This document shows positions 7,955 to 17,159 of a stretch of DNA of 35,669 nt, one piece after another. The first letter of the stretch is position 1, and every line of letters begins with the position of its first letter. The translations under genes and the position numbers were made by a program. The notes beneath the pieces are model-generated. The model was not told where the DNA came from. It searched no databases and saw only the letters and a list, made by a program, of their open reading frames with translations. The stretch comes from an uncultured Bacteroidales bacterium (GTDB taxonomy: Bacteria > Bacteroidota > Bacteroidia > Bacteroidales > UBA932), in NCBI GenBank assembly GCA_934678915.1, contig CAKUSF010000007.1, positions 1 through 35,669 of the forward strand, read 5' to 3'.

Positions 7955-10465
7955 TTACAGAATTTGATTAAGAGAAGTAAATTTCAAATCATCCAAGGAC
8001 ACCGAAGCCATCTCTACCTCTCGTGGATAGCCAGGCACGATTGTCAGATAGTCATCGCTTGGTTTCAGCTCGCAGCGATCCGAACTGATGTGTAAGCCAC
8101 GGATCACAGAATCCGATTCAATGCGCAAAGTCATTGTCCCTGATTGAGAGGCAACAACCGTGATGGAAGGGCGTGCTTCAGAATAGTTGTAAGCATCGGG
8201 ATAGTCGGAGAACCAACAATTGTCCGAAATAACTTTGCCTTTTTCCACAAGGCGCACATAAAGAATGGCATCCGGTCCAATAGGTTCAGAGATTGACGCG
8301 GCATCAATGCAGCAGTCTGATGGAACGCTCACTTCGCGGTCTTCTGAATATATCGCCTTTCCATCAAAGCTGATGATCCTCATCTCCAGCACAGCATCGA
8401 ATGCGGAGAGCCTGTCGGACACCACCTTGACCATAACCTCTCCGGAATCCTTACGATAAGGCGAGACCAAGACTTCGGAAAAGGCCTTTGCGGAATAATA
8501 ATGAAGAGCCTTCCTCCTTCCCCGGTAGTCAATGCTGGACCATGATGCCACAGGCCAACAGTCATTGATCTGCCAAAACAGTGTCCCCATACAATAAGGT
8601 TTTGCACGTCTATGAGCCTCAATAGCAACCTTAACTGCCTCTGCCTGTTGAAATTGACTTAAGTAAACGAATTGTTCGAAGGAATCCGGCTGTTTGAAGT
8701 AGGCATCCATGTACTTCATCATCATGCTGTCTCCGAAATTAGGATCCCTTGTCACGTCATCGTGAGCCCTTTGGTGCGACAGCATCGTAGGGGAACCAAC
8801 ATAACGGTCATATTCAGGAATATACTCATTAAGCGTTTCCAGACACGGATATGACTGGAATCCATATTCGCTCATAAAGCGGGCGATGTTTCTAGGCTTA
8901 AGATATTCCTCAACCATGCCTCCCTTCCATACAGACCAGAAATGGGCATCGCCCATATTGTAGCCTATTCCGTTATAGCCTGTCACAGGAGATCCTGGAT
9001 GGTAATACCTGCTATCGTCAACATTAAGAATGCACTGTGGAATGAACTCCCGGAAAAGATGATGAAGATTTTTCTCATAAGCGGCCTGATACTCTTTCGA
9101 AAGAGTCTTGTTCCACCCCCATTCATAGTAAGAAATCTCGTTCTCATTGTTTCCGCACCACAAGGCTATTGAAGGATGATTGCGCAGACGCTGCACATTG
9201 TCCCGGACCTCGCAGCTCACGGATTCAAGAAAATGATCATCGGATGGAAACATTCCACAGGCGAACATCATATCCTGCCACACAAGAATGCCTCTACGGT
9301 CACACGAAGAGTAGAAAGCATCGTTTTCATAGATTCCTCCACCCCAGACTCTGAGCATATTCATGTTCGCTTTCTCAGCCTCAGCGGCAAGACTGTCATA
9401 GCTTTCCGCTGTCAAACGTGAGGGGAAGTTGTCCATTGGAATATAATTCGCGCCCTTGCAGAACACATCCACCCCATTGAGACGGACTGTCATCGCCCTG
9501 CCATATTCATCCTCGTCACGTATTATCTCTAATGTCCGGATGCCCGCTGTCTCGGTTCGCTGCGAGACCTTGCCGTCACATTCAACTCTTATGTCAAATT
9601 CATAGACAGGATGTGCGCCAAGGCCGTTTGTCCACCATATCTTCGGTCTTCTGACTGTGAACGGTACCTGCTCGACATTGTTTCCGACATGGAGCCTGAC
9701 CTTCTTCCGGGCCAGAACCTTACCTTCAATGGAGACAGAGATCACTGCTTCCCTATCCATGTCACTTTCTATCTCAGCGGCCACCGCCATCTCTGCCTTA
9801 TTAGGGGAGTTAAGGCTCAACGTCTTCACTTGAGACGGTCTGACAATCAAATCAGACCAACTCTCGATGCGCACACTCTTCCAAAGCCCTGTCGTGATAA
9901 GCCTTGGTCCCCAGTCCCAACCATAATTATAGCCAGCCTTTCGGGCATAGAGGCTCAGCCAGATGTCACTCTGATCGTTGTTTGGCCACGCCTGAAGCTT
10001 GTACGGAGCAGAGAGATACTTGTGAATGTCGTGGCTGAAGACAGATTCGAATCTTACCTCAATGGTATTGTCTCCCTTCTTCAGACGATCCTTCACATCC
10101 ACCGTCCACGTCCGGAACATATTATCGCAGACTTGCACCCGTTCACCATTAAGGTAAACCTCCGCATAGGTATCCACGCCTTCCAAAACCAAAGTCTGAT
10201 GACCTCCTTTAAGTATGTCATCCCCTACATTGAATGTGCAGCGGTAGGTCCAGTCCTTCTCCCCTACCCACTGGACAAGTTTCTCGTTGCTGCCGTAATA
10301 CGGATCCGGGATAAGGTCACATGACATCAAGTCCAGATGCACACATCCAGGGACGGTTCCGGTATGCCATGTGTTTTCCACCGAGGATTTATATTCCCAG
10401 TTTCCGTCAAGGCTGAGCATATTGAAAAAAGCCGCAGTCAAAGAAATCATCAAAGATGTCATCAT
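7955..10465 (-). CDS. GH2 beta-mannosidase
   Basis: Exo-acting enzyme that releases mannose from the non-reducing end of beta-manno-oligosaccharides, 836 residues. N-terminal sugar-binding jelly roll: LDGNWEYK, HTGTVPGCVHLDL, DPYYGSNE, EKDWTYRCTF, and LEGVDTYAEVYLNGE. An Ig-like domain follows, then the TIM barrel with FCKGANYIPMDNFP and LRVWGGGIYE. The acid/base is Glu441 in LWCGNNEN and the nucleophile is Glu533 in MSEYGFQS, as in GH2 beta-mannosidases. HP and WQINDCWPVASWSSIDY are further family hallmarks. The N-terminus is short and hydrophobic (MMTSLMISLTAAFF), a weak signal peptide; location is probably the periplasm. ATG 10465 overlaps the stop of the preceding GH2 by four bases (ATGA), so translation is coupled. 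Confidence in beta-mannosidase specificity is good but not certain. Confidence 0.88.
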   Translation of the reverse strand: MMTSLMISLTAAFFNMLSLDGNWEYKSSVENTWHTGTVPGCVHLDLMSCDLIPDPYYGSNEKLVQWVGEKDWTYRCTFNVGDDILKGGHQTLVLEGVDTYAEVYLNGERVQVCDNMFRTWTVDVKDRLKKGDNTIEVRFESVFSHDIHKYLSAPYKLQAWPNNDQSDIWLSLYARKAGYNYGWDWGPRLITTGLWKSVRIESWSDLIVRPSQVKTLSLNSPNKAEMAVAAEIESDMDREAVISVSIEGKVLARKKVRLHVGNNVEQVPFTVRRPKIWWTNGLGAHPVYEFDIRVECDGKVSQRTETAGIRTLEIIRDEDEYGRAMTVRLNGVDVFCKGANYIPMDNFPSRLTAESYDSLAAEAEKANMNMLRVWGGGIYENDAFYSSCDRRGILVWQDMMFACGMFPSDDHFLESVSCEVRDNVQRLRNHPSIALWCGNNENEISYYEWGWNKTLSKEYQAAYEKNLHHLFREFIPQCILNVDDSRYYHPGSPVTGYNGIGYNMGDAHFWSVWKGGMVEEYLKPRNIARFMSEYGFQSYPCLETLNEYIPEYDRYVGSPTMLSHQRAHDDVTRDPNFGDSMMMKYMDAYFKQPDSFEQFVYLSQFQQAEAVKVAIEAHRRAKPYCMGTLFWQINDCWPVASWSSIDYRGRRKALHYYSAKAFSEVLVSPYRKDSGEVMVKVVSDRLSAFDAVLEMRIISFDGKAIYSEDREVSVPSDCCIDAASISEPIGPDAILYVRLVEKGKVISDNCWFSDYPDAYNYSEARPSITVVASQSGTMTLRIESDSVIRGLHISSDRCELKPSDDYLTIVPGYPREVEMASVSLDDLKFTSLNQIL

Positions 10466-13281
10466 ATCACCACCGGATTTACATTATAACCTTCAGCTGA
10501 TAGTCTGACGGGACGATCATGGGTATATTTCACCGTGACTTCCCTTGTCTCTCCCGGATAAAGGTTGAAATAACCATCCGAGAAGACTGCCGGGAGGACC
10601 TGTTCTCCTGACGTGACATCCTCAATGTTCAGTTTCACGCCAACGGCAAGAGTCTTGGACGGATTGGAGATCCGGCAGACAAGGGAGCCGCCCTGTCTCC
10701 TGCAGACTGCCTTCAACGTGACTTTCTGAAGTTCATTCAGACTCGTGAAATCCTGACGACCGCTTCCATCAATGATATAGTCATTGATCGTTATGTTCTT
10801 CCCATGCCTGTCTGAAAGAGACACTCTGGCGATGAAAACTCCGTCACAGACCGGAATCTCAGCCATAAAGACCGGGGTCGCGGCATTAGCCTTGGCCATA
10901 ACCCCTTTTGAGGAATGAGAGTACAGACTTCTGCCCTTGAGGTCACGGCACAGTACGCGGACATCAAGTCCAGAAACATCCTTAAGAGTGTTGTTCAGGA
11001 CAACCACATTCCTGTCATTCAGGTTCATCTGGACGTGGAGCGGCTCGCAGGCTTTCTTGGAACCAAACCAAGATCCAAAGGTCTCATAGTCATAGGAATA
11101 TGATTGCCACTCCATACTTGGCCAAGCCGGGTGCGTCATCCAAAGCAACACGCCTGACGTGTTGTTCCAAAGGCGGCTGTTCCAAGACTCGAACATCGCC
11201 CTGTAAGAATCATAGTTCATCAACTGGACTTTCCGGCAGAAATCGTCCAGATCCGTTGCCTCGCCATACATCCGTGAGACATTCGACACATAAGCCGATG
11301 TCTCAGGATGCAGATCGTGGTAATGCCAAATCTCACTGATAGGCCACAAATCCTCAGGCGCGATAAATTTACGGATGGTTCTTGCCGTGGGAACGGACGG
11401 AGAGCCTAATTCGGTGTTGAAGCCGGCAGCTTGCTCCGTGTAGTACTTGGAAGCGTCCGTGAAATAATGCCACGGCCCACTTGTCCGGAGGTTGCAGTAA
11501 CGTGAGTTGGGACTGTAATATCTCGTTCCGTCCTCAGACGCAAGCATGGCAGACAGCCGGTGCTCCAGACTTTCCGGAGCATAACCCTCATTCCTCGGAC
11601 ACCACACAGCTATCGATGGGTGGTTTCTGAAACGCCTGACCACATCAACAGCGTTGGACATGAACAGATCCTCATCCAAAGGATCCAGATTATACCCTTC
11701 CGTTGACATCCAGAAATCATTCCAGACCAGCAGGCCATACTCGTCCGCAAGCTGATAGAACACCTCTTCTGTGCTTTCCCCTGTCCAATTGCGGATCATT
11801 GTGAATCCAGCCTCCTTATGAAGGATGAAATACGGTTCAAGACGTTCACGTGAAACCCGCTTCATCATGTCATCCATACCCCAGTTCCCTCCTTTGCAAT
11901 AGATGCGGACACCGTTGCAACGAACCACAAGATACGGAGCCATTCCATCTCTTTCAATCCGGTCCATCTCCGACAAATCGACTCCTTTGCGGAACGAAGG
12001 GACGACAACTTCCTGGCCGACAGGACGAAGCATACGGTTATCGAATATGTCCCCGTTCCCTCTCACGGAAGTCGGGTCAAAATTTATACGGATATCTTTC
12101 TCATTCGCGGAATCCACCGTAAGTTCATAGGAGAGTTCACGCACACCGAAACGGGTGTTCTGTTCGTCAGAGACCTTTCCGCCCAACATGGCTGTAAGAG
12201 AAAGTTCGTAAAGGTTCGGTTCTCCGTAACCATTCGGCATCCATAGTTCAGGATGTTCCAGACGAACGGGCTCAAAGACAGCGTTTGTTTCAGTCCCTGC
12301 GGGAACGACAATGTTTTTCGAGATGACTTCATCGGCCACTTTAGCCTCCAAAACCACGGACACATCCTCCGACTTTGTGTTTTTCACGGATGTTTCCACT
12401 ATGATGTCAGCGAATGAAGTGTCCGGAAGAGGAAGATCAGTGATGACATGAGTGTCTCCGATGGTGACACCTTCGGAAGCGATCAGTCTGACATTCTGCC
12501 ATATTCCTATGTTACGATCCCTTACCCCCGGCATCCAGTCCCAACCTTCGGAACTTATGAAAGTAGGGCCGTCAAGGCATAGCTGACCGCCATTGGGACC
12601 TGCACCGGACACACTGGACTGCTCGTGAGGGTAGCCAGGGTTGGACGGAGGAAATATGCGCACAGCCAACACATTCCTCTTTCGGGCCACCTTGGTGATG
12701 TCGAAACGACCGCGGATGAATGCGCCTGAGATGCCACCGAGTTTCTCTCCGTTCATCCAGACATCAGCCCGGTAGTTGATTCCGTTAAACAGCAGTTCCA
12801 GTTTCGGTCTCGCCAGCACCTCATCGGGCAGGGTGACCTCCACCCGATACCACCACTCCTTGCGGCAAAGGTCATCAGGAATGGCCAGATTGTTCACGCC
12901 AAAGAAAGGATCAGGATAAACTCCTTGTTGTACAAGAGTTGTCAGAACAGTACCCGGAACAGTAACGTCATACCACGAATCAGTGTCGTAATCCAAGGAG
13001 AAGATGTCTCCCAGACACTTGATGACATCATCCGCCTCCGCCAGTTCCCACCCTCCGGCTATTTCCCAGACATTATCCTGAACCGGAAGCAACCTTGGTT
13101 CAGTCCTGGCTTTCGAGATCCTCTCCGGAAGGACCAGTGAAGCCTTCGAGTAGGGCAACTCTGTCTGTGCCATAGGTCTACGAAGACCAAAATTGACCGA
13201 GACCTTATTTCTGTACGGCTGCTGCGCCTGCATGTTCAATGTCAATGACAAGGCAATCGCTATCGGAAGAAAGATTTTCAT
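10462..13281 (-). CDS. Large GH2 glycosidase, CsxA (exo-glucosaminidase)-like architecture
   Basis: A 939-residue GH2 enzyme with a signal peptide ending NMQAQ (residue 20). Order: sugar-binding jelly roll (~95-265; VPGTVLTTLVQQGVYPDPFFG, NGINYRADVWMNGE, SSEGWDWMPGVRDRNIGIW), Ig-like domain, TIM barrel (~450-720; YCKGGNWGMDD, IRNWTG, LVWNDFW), and C-terminal beta domains. The acid/base is Glu565 in VWCPRNEG and the nucleophile is Glu624 in GFNTELGSPSVP. This nucleophile context and the YPDPFFG/WDWMPG pattern place it nearer exo-beta-D-glucosaminidase-like (CsxA-type) GH2 proteins than classical beta-galactosidases or the neighbouring beta-mannosidase. Actual sugar specificity is unknown; in this locus it may act on mannose- or glucose-containing side chains or ends (inference). 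It starts 6 bases after the GH5 stop and overlaps the next gene by 4 bases. Confidence 0.85.
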   Translation of the reverse strand: MKIFLPIAIALSLTLNMQAQQPYRNKVSVNFGLRRPMAQTELPYSKASLVLPERISKARTEPRLLPVQDNVWEIAGGWELAEADDVIKCLGDIFSLDYDTDSWYDVTVPGTVLTTLVQQGVYPDPFFGVNNLAIPDDLCRKEWWYRVEVTLPDEVLARPKLELLFNGINYRADVWMNGEKLGGISGAFIRGRFDITKVARKRNVLAVRIFPPSNPGYPHEQSSVSGAGPNGGQLCLDGPTFISSEGWDWMPGVRDRNIGIWQNVRLIASEGVTIGDTHVITDLPLPDTSFADIIVETSVKNTKSEDVSVVLEAKVADEVISKNIVVPAGTETNAVFEPVRLEHPELWMPNGYGEPNLYELSLTAMLGGKVSDEQNTRFGVRELSYELTVDSANEKDIRINFDPTSVRGNGDIFDNRMLRPVGQEVVVPSFRKGVDLSEMDRIERDGMAPYLVVRCNGVRIYCKGGNWGMDDMMKRVSRERLEPYFILHKEAGFTMIRNWTGESTEEVFYQLADEYGLLVWNDFWMSTEGYNLDPLDEDLFMSNAVDVVRRFRNHPSIAVWCPRNEGYAPESLEHRLSAMLASEDGTRYYSPNSRYCNLRTSGPWHYFTDASKYYTEQAAGFNTELGSPSVPTARTIRKFIAPEDLWPISEIWHYHDLHPETSAYVSNVSRMYGEATDLDDFCRKVQLMNYDSYRAMFESWNSRLWNNTSGVLLWMTHPAWPSMEWQSYSYDYETFGSWFGSKKACEPLHVQMNLNDRNVVVLNNTLKDVSGLDVRVLCRDLKGRSLYSHSSKGVMAKANAATPVFMAEIPVCDGVFIARVSLSDRHGKNITINDYIIDGSGRQDFTSLNELQKVTLKAVCRRQGGSLVCRISNPSKTLAVGVKLNIEDVTSGEQVLPAVFSDGYFNLYPGETREVTVKYTHDRPVRLSAEGYNVNPVVI

Positions 13282-13287
13282 TTCGGT

Positions 13288-14916
13288 TTACTTGATTACA
13301 TAAAGGGCCTCACCGAGTCTTGGGATGGAGCACGGGATGATGACATGTTCTTGGGTTCTGTCAGACTTGATAGGGATAAAATCAAGTGAGGTGAAGTCAA
13401 AAGCCGAGACATTCCTCTTGTCAGATTTGACAGTCACAGACTTTACCGGTGTGTAAGAAGGGTTGTAAACATACACGTAAGTCTTCCTGCCACATTTGAG
13501 AGCGAAAGCCTCGCCTCCCTCACACATAGCCTCAATGATTTCGAAATTTCCACCGCTTTCGGCAAGCATCGTGTCGGACACCTTGCGGACAGCCTTGAAA
13601 TAAGGGGCCATGTTCCTATTTTCGAAATATTCCCACCACCAGCTCATAGGAGTGACAGGAGTAGGCGAGAATATGCCGTACCACAAGCCTCTGCGGAAGT
13701 CAGCGTCCATCTCGTCCGCGAAATCATCGAAATTCTTCGACCAGTCCCATTCGCGTCCGAACTCACCGATGACATACGGTTTGCCGAAACGTCTCTCGTA
13801 ATCTACTATAGTCTTAGGGATGACGGATGTGGCGTTGTAGATGTGCTTCTGGTTGATATCCAGATCCGGAACAGAGTTCAGTCCGGCAAGGTCACGGTGC
13901 GAGATGGAAGTCGTGGTGATGTGCCCGAAAGGGTCTATCGACTTAAGGTACTTCGCCATCTCCGCATGCCATCCCACTATGTCCTCCGCTGGGATAGGAT
14001 TGTTCTTGTCACGGAATTGGATATTGTCTATCTCGTTGAAGAACTCCCACATCCCGATGGCCTGACTGTACCCCCATCTGGCCACGATGTAGCGCAGATA
14101 GTTCCTATAGCGTGTCTTCGCGTCATCAGAGACAAAGAAATCCCTGTCGGTGCGCGCGTTGCCGGGTCCAAGGCACAACATGAACTTGATGTCAAGCGTC
14201 TCGGCAAGGGTGAGCACATCGTCAAGACGCTTGATGGCACTGGCGTTCATATAGTCGGTCGTCTCAGTGTACCGTGAGTTGTTGAACCCACTCTGCCTGT
14301 CGATAGGAAAGTTCCACGAACACATCCAGACGCGGACAAAGTTCCCACCATTCGCAGCGAAATCAGGCAGCATCACATCGTAGTTGAAACGGTCGGCCTG
14401 CTCATGCAGCTTGCTGAAAAATTTTGAGTCATCCCTATCCCTTGACTCCCAGCAGATGTTCTCGGCTATTCCTCTGAACAATGTCCCGTCGTCATACCTG
14501 AGCGTCCAGTTGTCGTTGGTATGCAATATTCCGTGCCCATCACCTGGTGTCACCTTCAAGGACGCCGGAGCGGATTCCGAGACGACCTTGCCACACTCCG
14601 ACTGGCGGAATATGTATGAATATGTTCCCGTCTCCTGAGCGGTGAAACGCGCACCCCATTCGCTGGCCACGCCACTCTCTCCGCTCACATAATAGCAAGG
14701 AAGCGTCAGAGTCTTTCCCGAAGGAGAAGTCAGGACCATGTCAAGGGCGACCTGCTCCTGAAGATACGGATTCTCCCATTTTCCTTTCAGAGAAACCGAA
14801 AATTCCGTTTTTGAATATTTTCGCGCGGAAGACGGGGCATCCACGGAAAGAATCTGAGCGTTCGCCACCGTGGTCGTGACCACCGACAAGAGGAATGTCA
14901 ATAATAAACGGTTCAT
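13288..14916 (-). CDS. GH5-like endo-glycanase with N-terminal DUF5060-like domain
   Basis: A 542-residue secreted protein with a signal peptide ending VANAQ (residue 21). Residues ~22-125 form an Ig-like DUF5060-type module (KWENPYLQEQVALDMVLTSPSGK, GTYSYIFR). The clan GH-A barrel spans ~140-450: DDGTLFRGIAENICWE, GGNFVRVWMCSWNF, acid/base Glu295 in WEFFNEID, nucleophile Glu385 in YVIGEFG, and WWWEYF. A C-terminal beta sandwich ends the protein (KTYVYVYNPS). Proteins with this build are annotated as GH5-like or beta-mannanase-like cellulases; within a mannan PUL an endo- or oligo-mannanase is plausible but unproven. A GTG at 14922 would extend the frame by two codons, but ATG 14916, two bases after the stop of the upstream gene (TGATCATG), is the better start. 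The tight junction implies coupled translation. Confidence 0.82.
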   Translation of the reverse strand: MNRLLLTFLLSVVTTTVANAQILSVDAPSSARKYSKTEFSVSLKGKWENPYLQEQVALDMVLTSPSGKTLTLPCYYVSGESGVASEWGARFTAQETGTYSYIFRQSECGKVVSESAPASLKVTPGDGHGILHTNDNWTLRYDDGTLFRGIAENICWESRDRDDSKFFSKLHEQADRFNYDVMLPDFAANGGNFVRVWMCSWNFPIDRQSGFNNSRYTETTDYMNASAIKRLDDVLTLAETLDIKFMLCLGPGNARTDRDFFVSDDAKTRYRNYLRYIVARWGYSQAIGMWEFFNEIDNIQFRDKNNPIPAEDIVGWHAEMAKYLKSIDPFGHITTTSISHRDLAGLNSVPDLDINQKHIYNATSVIPKTIVDYERRFGKPYVIGEFGREWDWSKNFDDFADEMDADFRRGLWYGIFSPTPVTPMSWWWEYFENRNMAPYFKAVRKVSDTMLAESGGNFEIIEAMCEGGEAFALKCGRKTYVYVYNPSYTPVKSVTVKSDKRNVSAFDFTSLDFIPIKSDRTQEHVIIPCSIPRLGEALYVIK

Positions 14917-14918
14917 GA

Positions 14919-15464
14919 TCACAAGTATTTCTTGAGGGAATCAACATCTATCACAACAACCACAGACGTGGCCTTTGAGGACAGCTCGTAGTCCGATGAG
15001 GCGGCAAGTTTGAGAGCCAGCACGTATGTCCCGCTGTTTTCCGGAATAAATGCCTTGTGGAGGGCAAGGTTGAACATTCCGGAGTTCTTGCCCGACGCCA
15101 CATTCACGACAAACGGCAGATCGTAAGCTGATGACGGCAGTACGGTGGCTCCAAGACTGACGGCAGCCGCGGCAGAGGCCTCGCTGTCCTCAACAATGCC
15201 GACACTGAAACCTGAGCTTGTCTTCTTCCCGGAAAGCATTACTCCAAGATAAATGTCCACATCAGTTTCGGATACACCGAAATTATAGGTGTTCTCAGCC
15301 GCGCCCGAAGGCACGTTATAATAGTTGTCGATGCCACCGCTCACAGTTGCTTGAGGAATATAGATGAGTGAGTTGCCGCAGTCAGCCTCACCGTCCCCTT
15401 TCTGGCAGGAAAAGGCCAGAAAGGTTGACAAGACGGTGATGACAGGAAGTATTCTGCTTTTCAT
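14919..15464 (-). CDS. Small DUF1735-like surface lipoprotein
   Basis: A 181-residue lipoprotein: signal MKSRILPVITVLSTFLAFSC with the lipid-bearing Cys at residue 20, then a hydrophilic linker (QKGDGEADCG). The rest is one beta-rich domain with the look of DUF1735/BT_3987-type N-terminal domains (SLIYIPQATVSGG, VDIYLGVMLSGKK, GMFNLALHKAFIPENSGTYVLALKLA). Such domains are common in SusD-linked lipoproteins and are thought to assist glycan binding or to serve as spacers; no catalytic residues are evident. It sits 12 bases after SusD-2 and 2 bases before the GH5-like gene, a usual place for a SusE-like accessory protein. The family call is from pattern memory and moderate; the lipoprotein call is firm. 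Confidence 0.72.
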   Translation of the reverse strand: MKSRILPVITVLSTFLAFSCQKGDGEADCGNSLIYIPQATVSGGIDNYYNVPSGAAENTYNFGVSETDVDIYLGVMLSGKKTSSGFSVGIVEDSEASAAAAVSLGATVLPSSAYDLPFVVNVASGKNSGMFNLALHKAFIPENSGTYVLALKLAASSDYELSSKATSVVVVIDVDSLKKYL

Positions 15465-15476
15465 TTGACTTATGTG

Positions 15477-17141
15477 CTAATAGTTAGGATTCTGTTGAAG
15501 TGTTCCGTTTGAGTTCTCTACCTCGGAGCGGCTGAACGGAAGATAGTAGTTGCGCTCGTTGAAGGTTCTGGAGGCCACCGTCACGGTCTTATAGACGTAA
15601 GCCTCTCTGCTTTTCCTGATCTGTACACCTTTGACAGGCTCGTTGAGAACGGTCAAGGCGTCTTTCCAGCGCAGAAGATCCCAGTACCTGTGATCCTCGA
15701 ACGCGAGCTCGACCTGACGCTCATGCTTGACCGCCTCACGGAACGACTCTATCGTTCCTGCCTTGATCTCCGGAAGGCTGACGCTGGCCCTGTCACGGAC
15801 CTTAGCTAAAGCGGCTTTCGCAGTCATCACGTAACTAGCCGGTACGACCTCAGGGCCATAAGCCTCATTTACAGACTCCGCATAGTTCAGCAGCACCTCA
15901 GCGTAGCGGAAAACCACCCAGTTGTGCTGGGCTGTCTGTCCCTGCGTTAGGTTCAGTTCATCGGTGAGGAATTTTTTCAGGTAATATCCCGTGCGGCTGG
16001 CGTTAGCCTTGGCCATGTCATCTGTCTCGCCTGGAGCCTCCGCTATGACACGTCCATTCCATTTGGACGTATTATAGATAATAGAGGCATAGAAGCGCGG
16101 ATCCCTGTTGGCGTACGGATCAGACTCATTGGGAGTTCCGACATATTCGTAAGCGTCCACCAGATTCTGCGTAGGGCAGACTCCACTCTTTCCGCCTTGT
16201 GTGGCGATCGGGTAGTTGGCCTTCTCAAGATTGTTGGAAGCGTCCCTGCGCACTGCGTAGATGGTCTCCGGACTGGTCAGGGACGTGGCTCCGCTGAAAT
16301 AGCCCTCATAATCACCGTCAAGGGAATAGCTGATGTTTGAGTCCGCAAGGAACTCGTTGGCGGCCTCAGCGGCCCTAATCCACCGGGATGTTTCGTTCGC
16401 AGGATTGTGAAGAGGACTGGCCGCATAAAGCAGAACCCTAGCCTTGAGGGCAAGAGCCACTCCCCTTGTGAACCGGCCCTCACGCTCAGCGAAATCATTC
16501 CAGTTGTAGGCAAGGCTATCCTTCCATCCGTCAATCTCGCCCACGATGTAGTCGATGACCTCATCATAGGTCGAACGGGACACAAAAGTCCCTCCGCTCT
16601 TGTCCATCGTGGATTCCACGATAGGGACTCCACCGTACATCTTCGCCAGTTCAGCGTAGTAGTAGGCCCTTAGGATGTGAGCCTCAGCGATGTACCATTT
16701 GAGAGATTGGAGATCTCTCTTGTAGTTGGCAGCGTCAGTGACAAGATTCCTATTTTTCGCAAGCAGTTCCTCTCCTTTCCCGTCAGCAACGAAATCAAGG
16801 AAGAAGTTCACAGCGCGGATTCCCTCGTAACAATTATTGTAAAGGTTAGAAATCGGGTTCACGCTTGCGTTCACTATTCCTTTGTTGAAATAAATCACCT
16901 CAGAAGCAGCGGATGTCTGCTGGGCCTCATCGGAGGCCGCTGCGAAAATATTCCCGTCTATGACGGAATAGCCGTTGATGATCGGAGAATAGCATGCGTT
17001 GGCGAAATACCAGATGCTGTTCCTGTCGGTAAGGATGGTCTCTCCGGTGCGATTCGTGTCAAGACTCGTGTCCAGGAACGAACATCCTTGCGCGGCCATC
17101 AGAAGGGCAGCCGCAAATATTCCGAATTTCATTGTTTTCAT
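15477..17141 (-). CDS. SusD-like glycan-binding lipoprotein (pair 2)
   Basis: Outer-membrane SusD/RagB-family lipoprotein, 554 residues from ATG 17141. It caps the SusC-2 channel and captures oligosaccharides. Lipobox AAQGC with Cys20, then SFLDTSLDTNRTGE. TPR-type helices of SusD follow (LKWYIAEAHILRAYYYAELAKMYGGVP, TRGVALALKARVLLYAASPL). The C-terminus has the family signature VKHERQVELAFEDHRYWDLLRWK and ends LQQNPNY. An ATG at 17150 lies only one base after GGAGGA (17156-17151), too close for initiation, while ATG 17141 is about nine bases away. I therefore choose 17141. It lies 18 bases downstream of SusC-2. Confidence 0.94.
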   Translation of the reverse strand: MKTMKFGIFAAALLMAAQGCSFLDTSLDTNRTGETILTDRNSIWYFANACYSPIINGYSVIDGNIFAAASDEAQQTSAASEVIYFNKGIVNASVNPISNLYNNCYEGIRAVNFFLDFVADGKGEELLAKNRNLVTDAANYKRDLQSLKWYIAEAHILRAYYYAELAKMYGGVPIVESTMDKSGGTFVSRSTYDEVIDYIVGEIDGWKDSLAYNWNDFAEREGRFTRGVALALKARVLLYAASPLHNPANETSRWIRAAEAANEFLADSNISYSLDGDYEGYFSGATSLTSPETIYAVRRDASNNLEKANYPIATQGGKSGVCPTQNLVDAYEYVGTPNESDPYANRDPRFYASIIYNTSKWNGRVIAEAPGETDDMAKANASRTGYYLKKFLTDELNLTQGQTAQHNWVVFRYAEVLLNYAESVNEAYGPEVVPASYVMTAKAALAKVRDRASVSLPEIKAGTIESFREAVKHERQVELAFEDHRYWDLLRWKDALTVLNEPVKGVQIRKSREAYVYKTVTVASRTFNERNYYLPFSRSEVENSNGTLQQNPNY

Positions 17142-17150
17142 GATCGTCAT

Positions 17151-17156
17151 TCCTCC
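17151..17156 (-). promoter_or_regulatory. Shine-Dalgarno site deciding the SusD-2 start
   Basis: GGAGGA on the minus strand is followed first by ATG 17150 (too close) and then by ATG 17141 (proper spacing). It sits in the 18-base gap after the SusC-2 stop. The same nested-ATG layout occurs at SusD-1. Confidence 0.7.
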
Positions 17157-17159
17157 AAA

